Shown here: positions 61,819-64,000 of the stretch, piece by piece
Position numbering within the stretch: the first letter of the stretch is position 1
Layout of the letters: each line of letters starts with the position of its first letter
Assembly: GCF_003992675.1 (NCBI RefSeq)
Contig: NZ_RZMZ01000002.1
Span: 2,501-66,500, forward strand
Reading direction: 5' to 3'
Source of the DNA: Flagellimonas marinaquae
GTDB lineage: Bacteria > Bacteroidota > Bacteroidia > Flavobacteriales > Flavobacteriaceae
DNA length: 64,000 nucleotides
Made by a program: the position numbers and the translations under genes
The notes under the pieces: generated by a model
Databases searched by the model: none
Seen by the model: the letters and a program-made list of their open reading frames with translations, nothing else
Told to the model about the DNA's origin: nothing

Positions 61819-64000
61819 ATGAGTGAGTTTTTGTCGCCAGTAAAAAAGCTTTTCATCGACCATAAGATCAAATTTGGTGTGTTTTTCATCATTTTGGTCT
61901 TATGGTTGTTTTGCCTGCCCAAGAATTTGTTCAAAGACCCTACCTCTACCGTGGTGAACAGTTCGGATGGCGCCCTTATCGGGGCGCGCATCGCAGCCGA
62001 TGGCCAATGGCGGTTTCCTCCCATGGACTCGGTTCCGGAACGTTTTGAGCAGAGTATCCTATTATTTGAGGATGCATATTTTTACCAGCATCCTGGATTC
62101 AACCCTTTTTCCATCATCAAGGCCCTTGGCCACAATCTCACCAAAGAAACCCGAAGGGGCGGTAGTACCATCACCCAGCAAGTGATACGTTTGAGCCGAA
62201 AAAACCAAAGCCGAACGTACTGGGAAAAACTCATTGAGGTGTTTATGTCCACGCGCTTGGAACTTCGTTACTCCAAAAAAGACATTTTGAAACTGTACGC
62301 CTCCCACACGCCCTATGGCGGCAATGTGGTGGGATTGGAGACCGCGGCCTGGCGCTATTTTGGTATTCCCGCCCACGAATTGAGTTGGGGCCAATCCGCT
62401 GCCTTGGCGGTTTTGCCCAACGCACCTGCATTGATTTTTCCCGGAAGAAACGAAAAGGCTTTTTTGGACAAGCGAAATCGATTATTGAAAAAACTTCGGG
62501 AGAAGGAGGTCATAGACCAAACGACGTATGAGTTGGCCCTTGCCGAACCATTGCCCCAAGAGCCCATGCTTTTGCCTGATATGGCTCCCCACCTGACTGA
62601 ACGCATTCGAAACGAGCATCCCCGGGAGCGTGTAAACACTTCGGTATTGAGGCCTTTGCAGCAACGGCTGAATCTTTTGGCAGAGCGGCACTATCAGCAA
62701 TTGAAAAGTAATGAAATACACAACCTGGCCATTTTGGTACTGGATGTAGAAACCCGAAAAGTACTCGGCTATGTGGGAAACTCCCCTTCGGACGAAACAC
62801 ATGCCAATTATGTGGATATCATCACCAAAAAAAGAAGTACAGGAAGTACCTTAAAACCTTTTTTGTTCGCTTCCTTGTTGGATGAAGGACAATTATTGCC
62901 CCACACCTTGGTGGAAGATGTGCCTACGGTAATCAATGGATATAATCCACAAAACTTCAACCTTACTTATGCAGGAGCTGTACCGGCCAGCAAGGCACTT
63001 TCCCGTTCGTTGAATGTTCCTGCCGTTCGTTTGTTGCGGGAATATGGACTCCAAAAGTTCTACAACAAACTCCATAAAATGAACATGAAATCGTTGGACA
63101 GGCCAGCTTCACACTATGGATTATCCCTAATTCTAGGTGGGGCAGAAAGTTCCCTTTGGGAAGTGACCTCCACCTATGCCTCCATGGCTTCCAGTCTGAA
63201 CTATTTTTTGAACCATTCCAGCACCTATAGAAGTCAGGAATTTAGTGAGGCTACCTATGTTCAGGATGAGATGAAGGATTTTGGAAAAGAGCAATTTGAC
63301 CCTTTGGTTTTTGGCGCTGGGCCCATTTACAGCACATTTCAGTCCATGTACGAGGTGAACCGGCCCGAAGGTGATGAAAATTGGCAGTTTTTTGATTCTT
63401 CCCAACCGATTGCGTGGAAAACCGGGACCAGTTTTGGTTTTAAGGATGCCTGGGCCGTTGGGGTTACGCCACGATATGCGATAGGAGTCTGGGCAGGCAA
63501 TGCCGATGGTGAGGGCAGACCCGGACTTACGGGGATTACTGCTGCTGCCCCGCTACTGTTTGATGTATTGGATGCCCTGCCTCAGAGCGGTTGGTTCCAA
63601 GAGCCTTTTGACGACCTTGTGGAGCTGGACGTATGTGAGCAGAGTGGATTTCGGGCCTCGGTGTACTGTGATGACTTCAAAAAGGAATGGGTACCCACCC
63701 ACGGAACGCGAAGCGGTCCCTGCCCCTATCATCAGCAAGTGTTTTTGGATGCCTCCGAACGGTTTAGGGTGAACTCGGAATGTTATCCATTGGAAGATAT
63801 GGTGGCCAAAAATTGGCTAGTGCTCCCACCCATTTTGGAATACTATTATGCTGCCTCCAACCCCAACTACAAAACCTTGCCGCCTTATTTGGAGGGTTGC
63901 GCTACTTTGGAAAACCATTTGATGGAATTCATCTATCCCAAGAAAAATGAAGCTGTGCTGATCCCAAAGGATTTGGGCGAGAAAAACAGGGAAGTCATCC
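61819..64000 (+). CDS. pbpC: Penicillin-binding protein 1C (partial, runs off window end)
   Basis: At least 727 residues, open to the window end. One N-terminal helix (about 19-33, FGVFFIILVLWLFC), a GT51 glycosyltransferase domain (E84-D85 in LLFEDAYFYQHPGFNP; GGSTITQQVIRLSRK from 114), a transpeptidase domain with S343-T-L-K346 (catalytic Ser), S397-L-N399 and K534-T-G-T-S, and a C-terminal PBP1C-type extension containing PYHQQVFLD and PPILEYYYAASNPNYKTLPP. The start at 61819 is 6 bp after the macroglobulin stop codon. Confidence 0.95.
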   Translation, partial: MSEFLSPVKKLFIDHKIKFGVFFIILVLWLFCLPKNLFKDPTSTVVNSSDGALIGARIAADGQWRFPPMDSVPERFEQSILLFEDAYFYQHPGFNPFSIIKALGHNLTKETRRGGSTITQQVIRLSRKNQSRTYWEKLIEVFMSTRLELRYSKKDILKLYASHTPYGGNVVGLETAAWRYFGIPAHELSWGQSAALAVLPNAPALIFPGRNEKAFLDKRNRLLKKLREKEVIDQTTYELALAEPLPQEPMLLPDMAPHLTERIRNEHPRERVNTSVLRPLQQRLNLLAERHYQQLKSNEIHNLAILVLDVETRKVLGYVGNSPSDETHANYVDIITKKRSTGSTLKPFLFASLLDEGQLLPHTLVEDVPTVINGYNPQNFNLTYAGAVPASKALSRSLNVPAVRLLREYGLQKFYNKLHKMNMKSLDRPASHYGLSLILGGAESSLWEVTSTYASMASSLNYFLNHSSTYRSQEFSEATYVQDEMKDFGKEQFDPLVFGAGPIYSTFQSMYEVNRPEGDENWQFFDSSQPIAWKTGTSFGFKDAWAVGVTPRYAIGVWAGNADGEGRPGLTGITAAAPLLFDVLDALPQSGWFQEPFDDLVELDVCEQSGFRASVYCDDFKKEWVPTHGTRSGPCPYHQQVFLDASERFRVNSECYPLEDMVAKNWLVLPPILEYYYAASNPNYKTLPPYLEGCATLENHLMEFIYPKKNEAVLIPKDLGEKNREVI

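Overview
The window is a piece of a Flavobacteriaceae chromosome (Bacteroidota). The evidence is internal: SusC/SusD and HmuY outer-membrane genes, GSCFA, TPM and bacterial alpha-2-macroglobulin families, a lysine-tRNA ligase with a C-terminal extension, and repeated use of the Bacteroidota -7 promoter box TAnnTTTG. Marine genera close to Allomuricauda/Flagellimonas are plausible, but the genus cannot be fixed from sequence reading alone.

Layout. 1-2.9 kb: start of an rRNA operon on the minus strand (16S, tRNA-Ile, tRNA-Ala, 5' part of 23S) with a textbook Bacteroidota promoter. 3-9.5 kb: minus-strand outer-membrane genes (putative porin, SusD-like lipoprotein, SusC-like TonB receptor). 9.6-15 kb: rnhB, a large lipoprotein, an OmpA-type protein and a small secreted protein. 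15-21 kb: TlpA-like thioredoxin, lipoproteins, lipB, a Pmp3-type peptide, a membrane-anchored LuxR-type regulator and a higBA-type toxin-antitoxin pair. 21-25 kb: lysS, a VOC protein and a DASS/SLC13 transporter. 25-31 kb: an acidic LPEGF-repeat protein, a large zinc metalloprotease, small secreted proteins, and a SatD-like/DUF3307 pair behind a phased operator array. 31-36 kb: a heme-uptake locus (FMN-binding protein, DUF6607 protein, TonB receptor, HmuY-like lipoprotein, DoxX-like membrane protein). 36-39.5 kb: ArsC-like, AsmA-like and PH-domain proteins set among degenerate repeats. 39.6-41.7 kb: an AT-rich three-gene accessory module (DUF5343, HEPN, AbiGi-like) bounded by inverted repeats. 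41.7-50 kb: hemL, a cell-wall glucosaminidase, a PLP deaminase, an M56-like peptidase, DUF5522, DUF4136, an aromatic amino acid hydroxylase, DUF4230 and GSCFA. 50-64 kb: alaS, an M23 peptidase, a MerR regulator, LemA, two TPM proteins, an alpha-2-macroglobulin and pbpC, which runs off the window end.

Most of the window is a conserved housekeeping and envelope backbone. The accessory signal lies in (i) the 39631-41707 module, whose two ends behave like the ends of an integron-type gene cassette: a left GTTGGCCACA, a right TGTGGCCAAC, and an attC-like imperfect hairpin from AAC to GTT that abuts the hemL stop codon. Its cargo looks like an abortive-infection system. (ii) A family of short palindromic repeats (core TCGAGCGCAGTCGA) scattered between genes, once nested with another palindrome and once inserted in frame inside the GSCFA gene. 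(iii) A 28-bp phased operator array in front of the SatD-like gene. (iv) A secreted protein made of alternating 34/35-residue LPEGF repeats.
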